From assembly GCF_023702635.1 (NCBI RefSeq), contig NZ_CP098455.1, positions 434,001 to 498,000 of the forward strand: DNA of 64,000 nucleotides, read 5' to 3'. This DNA comes from Spongiibacter taiwanensis. GTDB taxonomy: Bacteria > Pseudomonadota > Gammaproteobacteria > Pseudomonadales > Spongiibacteraceae. The position numbers and the translations under genes were made by a program. The notes under the pieces are model-generated. The model made no database searches and was not told the origin of the DNA. It saw only the letters and a program-made list of their open reading frames with translations. The first letter of the stretch is position 1; every line of letters starts with the position of its first letter. Positions 11,994 to 21,938 of this stretch are shown here, in pieces.

Positions 11994-13865
11994 TCAGATC
12001 GCCAGTTTCTTCACACGGCGACCGCCGTAGATCAGGTTAATAATCGCCCGAGTACCCATGATCGCCGTGAACATGGAGGTCAGAATCCCGATAGACAAGG
12101 TCACCGCAAAGCCCTTCACCGGCCCTGTACCCACGGCATACAGAATCAGGGCAACCAGCAAGGTGGTGATGTTGGCATCCATGATCGTGACGTAAGCACG
12201 ACCGTAACCGGCATCAATGGCATGCTGAGGTGCCATGCCGTTGCGCACCTCTTCCCGTATTCGCGAAAAGATCAGCACGTTAGCATCCACCGCCATCCCC
12301 ACCGTCAGCACGATACCGGCAATACCCGGCAGGGTGAGTGTCGCGCCCAGAATCGACATGGCCGCCACCAGCAGCACAATATTGAAGGCCAGCGCCGCCA
12401 CCGCGACCACACCAAAGACCCGGTAGTAAACCACCATAAACAGCGCTACCAAGCCCAGGCCGATTTGTACCGAGATAACCCCTTTGGCGATGTTTTCCGC
12501 GCCCAGCGAGGGCCCGACCGTACGCTCCTCAACAAAATCGATGGGCGCCGCCAGGGCACCGGCCCGTAGCAACAGGGCCAACTCATTGGCCTCACCGGGC
12601 GCGTTCAGCCCGGTAATGCGGAACTGCACACCCAGCGCATCGCGAATGGTCGCCAGACTGATGATTTTCTTCTCGTCGTAGGGAATCTTGATGATCTGCT
12701 CTTCACCCGCCTCATTCACTTCGTAGCGAGTGCGGCTCTTACGCTCGATAAACAGCACACCGAGCCGGCGATTGATATTGTGGCGGGTCATCCGGTGCAT
12801 CAACGTGCCACCTTCGCTGTCCAGGGTGATATTGACCTGGGGCATGCCGTTCTCGTCGAAGCTCGACTGGGCATTGGCGACCCGCTCACCAGTGATCACC
12901 ACATCGCGCTCCAGCCACGCCGAGGGCTCGCCGAGGCCGGGGTTACGAAACTCAAATTGCTCCCGATCAGACGCCGGCGCATCGTAACGGGCCTCCAGGC
13001 GGAATTCCAAGTTGGCTGTCTTGCCCAGAATCCGCTTGGCTTCTGCCGTGTCCTGGATGCCGGGCAGCTCAACCACGATGCGATTGCGGCCCTGCCGTTG
13101 TACCAAAGGTTCGGACACGCCCAACTCATTAACCCGGTTGCGCAGGGTGGTGAGGTTTTGGCCAACGGCGTAGTCTTCAATTTCCTTGCGCTTGGTGTCG
13201 CTTAGCAAAGCGACCAGATCAAAGTTTTCCGGGTCAGACTGCTCGGCACGCTGAGCGGTGAGATCGGTGTACTCTTTGCGGATAACGGACAACGCCTTGT
13301 CCCGCAACGCTTCCGAACGAAACTTGCCCTGGATTTCGCCGTTGTCTGCCAGCGAAACATAACCCCGGATACCCGCTTCCCTCAGCGCCTTCTTAATACC
13401 CGTGGTGTACTGGTCCAGGCGATTATCAATGGCCGCATCCGTATCCACTTCCAGCAGAAAATGCACACCACCACTCAAATCCAAGCCCAACTTCATTGCT
13501 TGGGCACCGAGGTTGCTCAGCCAGTCTGGGGTGGTAGACGCCTGGTTAAGCGCGACAATGTAGCCGTCGCCGAGGGCGCGCTGAATAATCCGCTGAGCCC
13601 GTAACTGGCCATCACTGGCGTAAAGGCGAATCAGCCCGCTCTTGCCATCGCTACTCGCCAATTCGCCAAAGTGCTCAATACCCGCCGCATCCAAGGCACG
13701 GGAAGCCCGTTCGATAGTCGGCTGATCGATCTTCATGCCGCTGCTTTGGCCGGAAATCTGCACTGCCGGGTCCGGCGGATACAGGTTGGGCATCGCGTAA
13801 AGTAAGCCGAAACCCAGCACTGCCAGTAACAGCAGATTCTTCCAAAGTGGATATTTGTTCAGCAT
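11994..13865 (-). CDS. secD: Protein translocase subunit SecD
   Basis: The large SecDF subunit, 623 residues. It has an N-terminal TM helix, the periplasmic P1 domain (motif KLGLDLSGGVHFLLEVD), the DDNGxPQV-like segment (here SFDENGMPQVNITL), and a C-terminal RND TM bundle with GMAVDANVLIFSRIREE. The usual upstream gene yajC is not next to it, because purL lies there instead. queA-tgt, which normally precede yajC-secD, are at 45.6-47.7 kb. Confidence 0.97.
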   Translation of the reverse strand: MLNKYPLWKNLLLLAVLGFGLLYAMPNLYPPDPAVQISGQSSGMKIDQPTIERASRALDAAGIEHFGELASSDGKSGLIRLYASDGQLRAQRIIQRALGDGYIVALNQASTTPDWLSNLGAQAMKLGLDLSGGVHFLLEVDTDAAIDNRLDQYTTGIKKALREAGIRGYVSLADNGEIQGKFRSEALRDKALSVIRKEYTDLTAQRAEQSDPENFDLVALLSDTKRKEIEDYAVGQNLTTLRNRVNELGVSEPLVQRQGRNRIVVELPGIQDTAEAKRILGKTANLEFRLEARYDAPASDREQFEFRNPGLGEPSAWLERDVVITGERVANAQSSFDENGMPQVNITLDSEGGTLMHRMTRHNINRRLGVLFIERKSRTRYEVNEAGEEQIIKIPYDEKKIISLATIRDALGVQFRITGLNAPGEANELALLLRAGALAAPIDFVEERTVGPSLGAENIAKGVISVQIGLGLVALFMVVYYRVFGVVAVAALAFNIVLLVAAMSILGATLTLPGIAGIVLTVGMAVDANVLIFSRIREEVRNGMAPQHAIDAGYGRAYVTIMDANITTLLVALILYAVGTGPVKGFAVTLSIGILTSMFTAIMGTRAIINLIYGGRRVKKLAI

Positions 13866-13937
13866 TGTTTCCCCATCTGTAGCTGCTTAGCCCGCAGCCC
13901 CTTCATTATGTAATTCGTTATTGCGATTAACCGGCGA

Positions 13938-16900
13938 TCAACCCAAGGCTTTACGGGCGTTGCGGAACAAGCGCAGCCAGCCAGCGTCTTCACCCATCTC
14001 TTTCGGCGCCCAGGAATTCTGCACCTTGCGATACACCCTTTCAGGGTGGGGCATCATGATGGTGAAACGGCCATCCTGGCTACTGACCCCGGCAATACCG
14101 GCGGGTGAACCATTCGGGTTGGCGGGATAGGTCTCGGTGACAGCGCCGTAATTATCGACATAGCGCAATGCCACCAGGCCGTTTTGCTGCAGCGTTTGCA
14201 ATTGACCGCCGCTAGCAAATTCGGCGCGCCCCTCACCATGGGCGACCGCCACTGGCAGGCGAGACCCTTCCATTCCAGCCAGTAATATGGAGGGAGATTG
14301 CGGAATTTCAACCATTGCCACCCGGGCTTCGAATTGTTCCGAGCGGTTGCGCACGAATCGCGGCCAGTGATCCGTACCAGGAATCAACGGCTTAAGGGTG
14401 GACATCATCTGGCAACCGTTACACACACCCAGAGCGAAGCTGTCGCTGCGGCCAAAGAAGGCACTAAAGTCATCCCGGGCACGGTTGTTGAATAAAATCG
14501 TCTTCGCCCAGCCCTCGCCAGCACCCAACACGTCGCCATACGAGAAGCCCCCGCAAGCAGCAAAGCCGGCAAAATCCTGCAGACTGACGCGACCACTGAG
14601 AATATCGCTCATGTGAACGTCTACTGCGGCAAAGCCCGCCCGGGTGAAGGCTGCCGCCATCTCTAGCTGACCGTTAACCCCCTGCTCCCGCAGAATCGCG
14701 ACTCTGGGTTTTGCCCCAGTGGCGATAAAGGGAGCAGCCACGTCGTCAGCCGGATCAAAGCTCAGGGCGACGCTCAACCCCGGGTCGTCTTCTTTTAAGC
14801 TATCGTACTCCTGCTGGGCGCAGGCCGGATTGTCACGCAGCGATTGCATTCGGTAGCTAAGTTCACTCCAGCGCCGCTGCAGGGTCAGACGCTCACCCTG
14901 AAAAACCGACTCGCCAGCCATTGAGACCTGTATCCGGCCGCCACTGATCGGCGCACCAATGACCTTCAGCGCATCGTCGCCCAGCCCCTGGTCACGGAAA
15001 AGCTGCTGAACCTCGGCCAGGTCCGCATGGCGAACCTGTAACAGCGCGCCGGCTTCTTCCGCAAACAGCTCTGCCAGTGGCGACTCCGTCGCTGGCAACT
15101 CCAGACGCAAACCGCAGTGCCCGGCAAAAGCCATTTCCAGCGCGGCGATCATCATGCCGCCATCGGAGCAGTCGTGATAAGCGAGAATTTTTTCGGCATC
15201 CAGCAACTGCTGGACCGCACAGAAAAAGCCCTTCAACAACTCGGGCTTATCCACATCGGGGGCGCAATCGCCCAGCTGGCCACACACTTGCGCCAGACAG
15301 CTGCCCCCCAGGCGGCGTTTGCCGGGGCTGACATCAACCCGAAGCAATACCGTCTCACCGCTGTCCATTTGCAATTGCGGGGTGACCGTCTTGCGCACAT
15401 CGCTGACCGGGCCAAAAGCGGACACGATCAACGACATGGGCGCAGTGACCGATTTGGCCTCGGCACCATCCTGCCATGCCGTGCGCATTGACATACTGTC
15501 TTTGCCCACCGGCACAGTGATACCCAAGGCGGGACAGAACTCCAGCCCCACCGCCTTCACCGCGTCGTACAACCGGGCGTCTTCATCGGCGTGTCCTGCC
15601 GCACACATCCAGTTGGCAGACAGCTTAATGTCGCTCAACTGCGCAGAACCCGGCGCGGAGCCTGGGCTGGCAATGCGGGCCGCAGCAATATTGGTGATTG
15701 ACTCTGCCACCGCCATACGGGCCGAGGCGCCAGCATCCAGCAGCGCCAGCGGGGTGCGCTCGCCCATTGCCATCGCCTCGCCGGCATAGCTATCGAGCCC
15801 GGAGGTCGTCACCGCACAATCAGCCACCGGCACTTGCCAGGGGCCGACCATCTGATCCCGATGCACCGTGCCGGTAATAGAGCGATCACCGATGGTGATC
15901 AAAAAATTCTTGGAGGCAACCGCGGGGAGACATAACAAACGGTCCAACGCCTCGGCGACACTAAGATCGCAACTCAGCGGCTGGGCTTTCTGGGCAATGC
16001 GCTTAACCTCTCTGTGCATCTTCGGCGGCTTGCCAAACAGCACTGACATGGGCAGATCAACGGGGTTGTTGCCAAAATGACGATCACCCAAGCGGAGAAC
16101 CTTCTCCTCCGTGGATTCACCCACCACCGCATAAGGTGCCCGTTCGCGCTCACACATCGCCGCAAAGACCGGTAGATCGGCAGGCGCGATGGCCATGACA
16201 TAGCGCTCCTGGGACTCGTTACACCAAATCTCCAGTGGCGACATACCTGGCTCGTCATTGGGCACATCGCGCAGCTCAAACTGACCGCCACAGCCACCAT
16301 CCTTCACCAACTCGGGAAAGGCATTGGAAAGACCGCCAGCACCCACATCGTGAATAAACGCGATGGGGTTTTGCTCACCCATGGCCCAGCAGCGATCGAT
16401 AACTTCCTGGCAGCGCCGCTCGATTTCGGGGTTCTGACGTTGCACCGAGGCAAAGTCCAGGTCGGCACTAGAGGCACCAGAGCTCATGGACGACGCCGCG
16501 CCACCGCCAAGGCCAATCAACATGGCCGGGCCGCCCAGCACCACCAGTTTGTAGCCGGCGGGAAAGGGCGGCTTGTCGATATGTTCGGCTTTGATATTGC
16601 CGTAACCACCGGCAATCATGATCGGCTTGTGATAACCGCGCCGCTCTGCACCGGCGCCGGTGTCGATATCTTGCTCGTAGCTGCGGAAGTAACCACACAA
16701 ATTGGGCCGGCCAAACTCATTGTTAAAGGCTGCGCCCCCGATTGGGCCTTCCAGCATAATTTCCAGCGCCGACACAATGCGCTCGGGTTTGCCGTAGTCC
16801 AGCTCCCAGGGCTGAACAAAATCCGGCACCTGAAGGTTGGACACACTAAATCCGGTCAAGCCTGCCTTGGGCTTGGAGCCACGACCCACGGCACCCTCGT

Positions 16901-17852
16901 CCCGAATCTCGCCACCAGCCCCGGTACCCGCCCCGGAGAACGGCGCAATGGCGGTGGGGTGGTTGTGGGTTTCCACTTTCATCAGAATGTGAATGTTTTC
17001 ATCGCTAAAGCGATACTCGCCATCGGTCGAGCTCGGGTAGAAACGCAGCGCCTGGGGCCCCTCTATGACGGCAGCGTTGTCAGCATAGGCGCTTAGCACC
17101 CCTTCCCCACCCAATTGATAGGTATTTTTAATCATGCCAAACAGGGAGTGAGGCTGGTCCTCGCCATCAATCGTCCAGCTGGCATTAAAAATCTTGTGGC
17201 GACAGTGCTCGGAGTTTGCCTGGGCAAACATCATCAACTCCACGTCGCTAGGGTTGCGACCGAGCTGATTGAAACTGTCGGTCAAATAGTCGATTTCGTC
17301 GTCGGCCAGCGCCAAGCCAAGATTGGCGTTGGCTTGCACCAGGGCTTCGCGGCCACCGCCGAGCACGTCCACCGCAGTCATCGGCTTCGGGCTCTGCTGA
17401 GAAAATAAAACAGCGCCCGCCTCTGGGGTATCCACCACCGCCTCAACCATACGGTCGTGGATCGCCGCCATCACCACCTGCTGTTGTTCGCTGGTTAAGG
17501 GAGCAGCAACCTTAAGTTGATACAGTATGCCGCGCTCCAGGCGCTGCACCTTTTCTAGGCCGCAGTTATGCGCAATATCGGTGGCTTTACTGGACCAGGG
17601 AGAAATTGTGCCCGGCCGCGGGATAACGAAAAACGGCAACCCCTCAAAATCATCGGCCTCGCCGGTCGGGCCGTAACGAAGCAATTTTTCCAGTACCTCG
17701 GCCTCGTCACTATCGAGCGCCACCCGAGTCTGGGCGAGGTGGACAAACCGGGCGCTGACCGCCTCCAGATCGGGAATGGCCTGGCGCAGTTGCCCCAACA
17801 GTTTGGCTATGCGGAAATCAGAAAGCGCGGGGGCACCGGGTAGGATCAACAT
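13938..17852 (-). CDS. purL: Phosphoribosylformylglycinamidine synthase (single-chain)
   Basis: Fourth step of purine synthesis, forming FGAM from FGAR with ATP and glutamine. This is the large proteobacterial form of about 1300 residues: an N-terminal PurS-like part, two AIR-synthase-type halves ([19 protein letters not shown] and GGRIQVSM regions), and a C-terminal glutaminase with GVCNGCQMM and MPHPERVYR. The ATG at 17852 aligns with known starts ([15 protein letters not shown]). It is divergent from mltF, as in E. coli. Confidence 0.97.
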   Translation of the reverse strand: MLILPGAPALSDFRIAKLLGQLRQAIPDLEAVSARFVHLAQTRVALDSDEAEVLEKLLRYGPTGEADDFEGLPFFVIPRPGTISPWSSKATDIAHNCGLEKVQRLERGILYQLKVAAPLTSEQQQVVMAAIHDRMVEAVVDTPEAGAVLFSQQSPKPMTAVDVLGGGREALVQANANLGLALADDEIDYLTDSFNQLGRNPSDVELMMFAQANSEHCRHKIFNASWTIDGEDQPHSLFGMIKNTYQLGGEGVLSAYADNAAVIEGPQALRFYPSSTDGEYRFSDENIHILMKVETHNHPTAIAPFSGAGTGAGGEIRDEGAVGRGSKPKAGLTGFSVSNLQVPDFVQPWELDYGKPERIVSALEIMLEGPIGGAAFNNEFGRPNLCGYFRSYEQDIDTGAGAERRGYHKPIMIAGGYGNIKAEHIDKPPFPAGYKLVVLGGPAMLIGLGGGAASSMSSGASSADLDFASVQRQNPEIERRCQEVIDRCWAMGEQNPIAFIHDVGAGGLSNAFPELVKDGGCGGQFELRDVPNDEPGMSPLEIWCNESQERYVMAIAPADLPVFAAMCERERAPYAVVGESTEEKVLRLGDRHFGNNPVDLPMSVLFGKPPKMHREVKRIAQKAQPLSCDLSVAEALDRLLCLPAVASKNFLITIGDRSITGTVHRDQMVGPWQVPVADCAVTTSGLDSYAGEAMAMGERTPLALLDAGASARMAVAESITNIAAARIASPGSAPGSAQLSDIKLSANWMCAAGHADEDARLYDAVKAVGLEFCPALGITVPVGKDSMSMRTAWQDGAEAKSVTAPMSLIVSAFGPVSDVRKTVTPQLQMDSGETVLLRVDVSPGKRRLGGSCLAQVCGQLGDCAPDVDKPELLKGFFCAVQQLLDAEKILAYHDCSDGGMMIAALEMAFAGHCGLRLELPATESPLAELFAEEAGALLQVRHADLAEVQQLFRDQGLGDDALKVIGAPISGGRIQVSMAGESVFQGERLTLQRRWSELSYRMQSLRDNPACAQQEYDSLKEDDPGLSVALSFDPADDVAAPFIATGAKPRVAILREQGVNGQLEMAAAFTRAGFAAVDVHMSDILSGRVSLQDFAGFAACGGFSYGDVLGAGEGWAKTILFNNRARDDFSAFFGRSDSFALGVCNGCQMMSTLKPLIPGTDHWPRFVRNRSEQFEARVAMVEIPQSPSILLAGMEGSRLPVAVAHGEGRAEFASGGQLQTLQQNGLVALRYVDNYGAVTETYPANPNGSPAGIAGVSSQDGRFTIMMPHPERVYRKVQNSWAPKEMGEDAGWLRLFRNARKALG

Positions 17853-17891
17853 GCGGGGCGACAACCTCGATCGACGGAATTGAAGCCGGCC

Positions 17892-17965
17892 ATTGTATAG
17901 GAAATAGCGCCAAATTTTTATCCGAAATACGTTTTATGGCTCTGCCCCGACGCGGCCGATACAAT
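17892..17965. promoter_or_regulatory. Divergent purL/mltF promoter region
   Basis: TACAAT-type -10 boxes face both ways: minus-strand TACAAT at 17897-17892 toward purL, and plus-strand TACAAT at 17960-17965 toward mltF. The -35 elements are poor, as expected if activators or repressors such as PurR contribute. No clear PurR operator was seen. Confidence 0.35.
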
Positions 17966-17998
17966 GGGCCCTCCTTTATTGGAAGATTGCATTTAGCT

Positions 17999-19444
17999 GT
18001 GTTTCCGCTACTTAAAAAATTCGCGCTTTTCTCGATTCCGGTGCTGATCGTCGCACTGGTATTCAGCAATTGGGGAGACACCACCGACAGCCTTCAACAC
18101 GTCAAGGACCAAGGGGTACTGAGAGTAATCACGCGCAACTCCGCCACCACGTATTACGAAAGTCAGGGCAATCCCGCCGGCTTTGAATACCAGCTCGCCA
18201 AAGGCTTTGCCGATCACCTTGGCGTGGAGCTGGAGATGATCCCAGTGGTGGGCCTGGAAGATATTTTTATCCAGCTCGAAGAAGGCAATGCCGATATGGC
18301 AGCGGCCGGCCTGACAATCACCAAAGAGCGCCACAACCGACTGATGTTTGGCCCCACCTATATCAGCATCAAGCAATTGTTCATCTATAACCGAGCCCTT
18401 GGCCAACGGGCCAACGAAGTGGAAGACCTCATCGGCAAACGCATTCGGGTGATGGCCAACAGCGCTCACGCTGAATTGCTACGAACCCTGCAAGTCAGCC
18501 ACCCCGCACTGGAATGGAAGGAAAGTCGCGACCTGGAGACCATCGACCTGCTGGAGCAGCTGGTCAACGGCGAAATTGACTTCACACTGATCGATTCCAA
18601 CGACTTTTACGCAAACCGGGCGTTCTACCCCGACTTCCGCATTGCCTTCAGCGCAGGCAAGCCCGTTCCGCTGGCCTGGGCCATGGTCCGCCAACCGGCC
18701 AACGAGCCCCTGCGAAAAGAAATGGAGGTTTATTTTGAGCACCTGCGCGACAGCGGCAAATTGGCCCGCCTGATTGATCGTCACTTCACCTTCAGTGAGC
18801 GGCAGTCCTTTGTCAGCACCCATACCTTCCTGCAACGCATGGAGCAGCGCCTGCCGGAGGTCAAAGGGATGATTGAGCAGGTCGCAATTGAATACGATAT
18901 GGACTGGCGCCTGCTCGCCGCCATCAGTTACCAAGAATCACATTGGGAGGCCGAAGCCACCTCGCCTACCGGCGTGCGCGGAATGATGATGCTAACCCAG
19001 GCCACCGCAGACGAACTGGGTGTGGATAATCGACTGGACCCCATGCAAAGCCTGCGCGGCGGTGCGCGCTACTACCGCAAACTGCTCAGCCGATTACCCG
19101 CGGGAATCGAGCAACCCGATCGGGGCTGGTTTGCCCTGGCCGCCTACAACATCGGCCTGGGTCACCTAGAGGATGCCAGGGTGCTCACCCAACGGGCTGG
19201 ACAAGACCCCAACCTGTGGAAAGATGTACGCACCCACCTTCCCCTACTGCGCCAGGCCAAATGGTACAAAACCACGAAGTATGGCTTCGCCCGGGGCGAT
19301 GAACCGGTTCGCTACGTGGAAAATATCCGCCACTATTATTCTCTGCTGACCTGGGACGAGCTCAACCGGTATCGCGTGCCGCCACCGAGGATTGTGGCAG
19401 ACTACCTTCCCGATGCGATCAATCGCGGCTTCTATGCCCTGTAA
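17999..19444 (+). CDS. mltF: Membrane-bound lytic murein transglycosylase F
   Basis: Cleaves peptidoglycan glycosidic bonds at the outer membrane. The N-terminal hydrophobic segment is followed by a periplasmic solute-binding-protein-like domain (about residues 30-250). A C-terminal SLT lysozyme-like domain has the catalytic Glu in SYQESHW and the motif GVRGMMMLT. The GTG at 17999 with a GGAAGA site is preferred, because an upstream ATG at 17936 would place 21 polar residues before the signal and lie ahead of the likely -10. Divergent from purL, as usual. Confidence 0.93.
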   Translation: MFPLLKKFALFSIPVLIVALVFSNWGDTTDSLQHVKDQGVLRVITRNSATTYYESQGNPAGFEYQLAKGFADHLGVELEMIPVVGLEDIFIQLEEGNADMAAAGLTITKERHNRLMFGPTYISIKQLFIYNRALGQRANEVEDLIGKRIRVMANSAHAELLRTLQVSHPALEWKESRDLETIDLLEQLVNGEIDFTLIDSNDFYANRAFYPDFRIAFSAGKPVPLAWAMVRQPANEPLRKEMEVYFEHLRDSGKLARLIDRHFTFSERQSFVSTHTFLQRMEQRLPEVKGMIEQVAIEYDMDWRLLAAISYQESHWEAEATSPTGVRGMMMLTQATADELGVDNRLDPMQSLRGGARYYRKLLSRLPAGIEQPDRGWFALAAYNIGLGHLEDARVLTQRAGQDPNLWKDVRTHLPLLRQAKWYKTTKYGFARGDEPVRYVENIRHYYSLLTWDELNRYRVPPPRIVADYLPDAINRGFYAL

Positions 19445-19540
19445 TCCACCCTGCAACGCCCCATCACCGACGGCAGTCGCAAACATCGACGAAAAACCCT
19501 CAGACCATTCGAGTGACTAGCGGTAGACCCGCAATCGAAA

Positions 19541-19990
19541 TCAATACTCCGATGGCTGGGCGAAGGTGATGTTGGCGATCTTGTCCAGATTGAGCCAGAT
19601 TTTCTCAGACCAGCGCTCAACACGACCAATCCCATCCCGACAATATTCCAACTGCTGCTTGACCACCTCTTCCAGCCGAAAAATCCCTTTTTGGGTTCCG
19701 CCCACATGAAACGCCAGACTGTCGTCGGGAAAACGGCGACTGGTAAAATTGGGTTGACTCAATTGGAATTCGATTTGATGCCGGTTGTCGTTGGCCAACC
19801 GCTTCATCAAGTCTTCGACCTTTTCGTCGGGGCCTTCAAAATAATGGAGGAACACCCCGTTGTCCCAAAAGAAAAGATAGCTTGTAACACCGGCAACCGA
19901 ATTCTTGGTGCGCGCCTGTCTGGCCAGTGTTTTCAAATCCACATCACTCAGTGGCTGGGTCGCATTACTGAAGTAAACGAAGGCTTTCAC
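19541..19990 (-). CDS. BLUF-domain-like protein lacking the photoactive glutamine
   Basis: A 149-residue protein whose first ~95 residues match the BLUF flavin photosensor fold: VYFS with Tyr6, TKNSVAGVT with Asn30, EGPDEKVEDLM, NDNRH and RRF. The Gln that drives the BLUF photocycle, normally in FxQxLEG, is His49 here (FLHYFEG). The C-terminal Trp/Met motif is also absent (DDSLAF). It may bind flavin without normal signalling, or be light-independent. The GTG at 19990 has an AGGGGA site five bases upstream and gives the canonical domain start. It sits between mltF and tadA. No output domain is recognisable in the last 50 residues. Confidence 0.8.
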   Translation of the reverse strand: MKAFVYFSNATQPLSDVDLKTLARQARTKNSVAGVTSYLFFWDNGVFLHYFEGPDEKVEDLMKRLANDNRHQIEFQLSQPNFTSRRFPDDSLAFHVGGTQKGIFRLEEVVKQQLEYCRDGIGRVERWSEKIWLNLDKIANITFAQPSEY

Positions 19991-20212
19991 AGCTTCCCCT
20001 AAGGAATTTCGACTTTTCCGGCATTGCCCGTTCTCTCCATAGGACAACACCTTTCCCGACAACGGCTAACCTCGCCCTGTCACCAACTCCCCCCAGGACA
20101 GCACCCCACCGCCCTTTTTGCATTCTACCCATCCCGAAAAGGCCGAAAACTCCGTAAAACCCACAAACATCGCCCATCATCCGTGGCTTATCGTTCATAA
20201 GTCAGATTGCAC

Positions 20213-20725
20213 TCAATCGCTATTGGCCTGGGCCTTCGCCCTTTTCTTCTCTTCCCGGCGACGACTAAAAAAACCCTGCATCACCGCGCTCGCCTGGTCG
20301 GCAAGCACGCCGCCTTGCCATTGCACTCGGTGATTCATCTGCGGCTGATCAAATAACTGTAAATGACTACACACGGCACCGGCTTTTGGTTCGGTAGCGG
20401 CAAACACCACCCGCGCCACCCGGGCATGAACAATCGCGCCGCTGCACATCGCGCAGGGCTCTATCGTGACATAGAGCGTGCTGTCCGTCAGGCGATAATT
20501 GCCGATACGCCCAGACGCGGCCCGCAGTGCCACCAGCTCTGCATGGGCAGTGGGATCCGCGGTGGAAATGGGCTGATTGAAGCCCTCGCCCAAGAGCTCA
20601 CCTTCCCCGGACACCACCACAGCGCCGACGGGTACCTCCCCCTTTAGGCCCCCTTGCTCTGCCAACCGCAATGCTCGCGCCATCCAGACTTCGTCGATAT
20701 TCCTTTCCAGAGCACACCTCTGCAC
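20213..20725 (-). CDS. tadA: tRNA-specific adenosine deaminase
   Basis: Deaminates A34 to inosine in tRNA-Arg(ACG), allowing wobble decoding. The zinc-deaminase motifs are HAE (PTAHAELVAL) and PCAMCSGA. At 170 residues it is of usual length. The start is GTG at 20725, which gives the short lead-in before WMARAL seen in relatives. In E. coli mltF is followed by tadA; here a BLUF-like gene lies between them. Confidence 0.95.
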   Translation of the reverse strand: MQRCALERNIDEVWMARALRLAEQGGLKGEVPVGAVVVSGEGELLGEGFNQPISTADPTAHAELVALRAASGRIGNYRLTDSTLYVTIEPCAMCSGAIVHARVARVVFAATEPKAGAVCSHLQLFDQPQMNHRVQWQGGVLADQASAVMQGFFSRRREEKKRAKAQANSD

Positions 20726-20885
20726 CGCTCGTGATTTGGCACTACATTAGCAGAGATTCCTGAGAGCGCGCAGCCCAAATGCAGGCATATCAACGGCTCA
20801 GCGTTTTGCGCCGAGCGGCAAATTGCGATTCAGCGGGAAGTGCCAGCGCAAGCCAGGAATGAGATAGTCAGGCTGCTTTAACTAT

Positions 20886-20902
20886 ATTTGTTGAAAACAA
20901 AT
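20886..20902. promoter_or_regulatory. Candidate LysR-type operator
   Basis: The perfect inverted repeat ATTTGTT-GAA-AACAAAT contains a T-N11-A core, the usual LysR-family box. It lies 64 bases before the LysR-family gene, in an AT-rich stretch, consistent with autoregulation. The divergent neighbour tadA starts at 20725. Confidence 0.5.
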
Positions 20903-20965
20903 AAGCTTAAATATTAAATACAGCGTTGATCACCAGAAACAATCTAGGCGTGGAAAGCAACTTTT

Positions 20966-21838
20966 ATGCATAAATGGGAAGGAATCGAGGCCTTTGTGAG
21001 CGTCGCGCAACATCAAAGTTTCTCGAAAGCCGCTCAAGAGCTCGGTGTATCCCGCTCTCATATCAGCAAGCAGATTGCCCAGCTGGAGAGCAGACTGGAC
21101 GCGCAGCTCTTGCTGCGCACGACCCGCAGCGTCTCCCTCACCGAAGTCGGTCAGGCCTTTTTCCTTCGCTGTCAGGACATACTCAACACTCTGGATGAAG
21201 CCGAGCAGGCAGTCATTGATCTTCAGGAGCGCCCCAGAGGCAACCTGCGACTGTCCGTGGCCGGCGCATTTGGAGAGGATTTTATTGCCCCCGCTGCTGC
21301 CGCTTTTATGGCAGAGAATCCGGGGCTGGCGGTAGAACTGGACTTTAGTAACCGGGTCGTCGACCTGATTACCGAAGGCTATGACCTGGCCATTCGCGCA
21401 GGCACGCTCAAGGATTCATCGCTTATCGCCAGGCGGATTTGCAATCGACGGCTGGTGACCTGCGCCTCCCCCAAATACCTCAAGCGCTATGGCACACCAG
21501 AGAGCGTCAGCGCACTGGTGAATCATAACTGCCTGGTCGGCACCCTGAGCACCTGGCGTTTCAAGGAAGGCAGCCGCCACTTCGACCTGAAAGTCAGTGG
21601 CGACTGGCACAGCAACAATGGCCGCGCACTGGTTCACGCGGCAATCGCCGATTTGGGAATTGTGCAATTACCAGATTTTTACGCCAGCGTGGCGATTGAA
21701 TCGGGCCAGCTGGTGCCGATTTTAGAGCAGTTTCTGCCCACCGACACCGGGGTCTGGGCCGTCTATCCCCACAACCGCCACCTATCGGCAAAAGTGCGCT
21801 TATTTGTTAGTTTTCTGGCGGAGCGTTTTGGCAGCTGA
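20966..21838 (+). CDS. LysR family transcriptional regulator
   Basis: A 290-residue DNA-binding regulator. The N-terminal winged helix-turn-helix (about residues 5-64, SFSKAAQELGVSRSHISKQI) is followed by a linker helix and a LysR substrate-binding domain (residues ~88-288). The pattern resembles the CrgA/DsdC-like subgroup that represses or activates adjacent genes. No plausible target is adjacent: upstream is divergent tadA and downstream is convergent guaA. The target and effector are unknown. Confidence 0.9.
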   Translation: MHKWEGIEAFVSVAQHQSFSKAAQELGVSRSHISKQIAQLESRLDAQLLLRTTRSVSLTEVGQAFFLRCQDILNTLDEAEQAVIDLQERPRGNLRLSVAGAFGEDFIAPAAAAFMAENPGLAVELDFSNRVVDLITEGYDLAIRAGTLKDSSLIARRICNRRLVTCASPKYLKRYGTPESVSALVNHNCLVGTLSTWRFKEGSRHFDLKVSGDWHSNNGRALVHAAIADLGIVQLPDFYASVAIESGQLVPILEQFLPTDTGVWAVYPHNRHLSAKVRLFVSFLAERFGS

Positions 21839-21938
21839 GCCGGCTGACAATCCCGAATACCACCAGAATCTGCCGAAGAGGAGCGCCTGTTACTTGTGTG
21901 GACAAAGCGAAGGCGCCCGCTTCAGTCACCGCCAGAAC

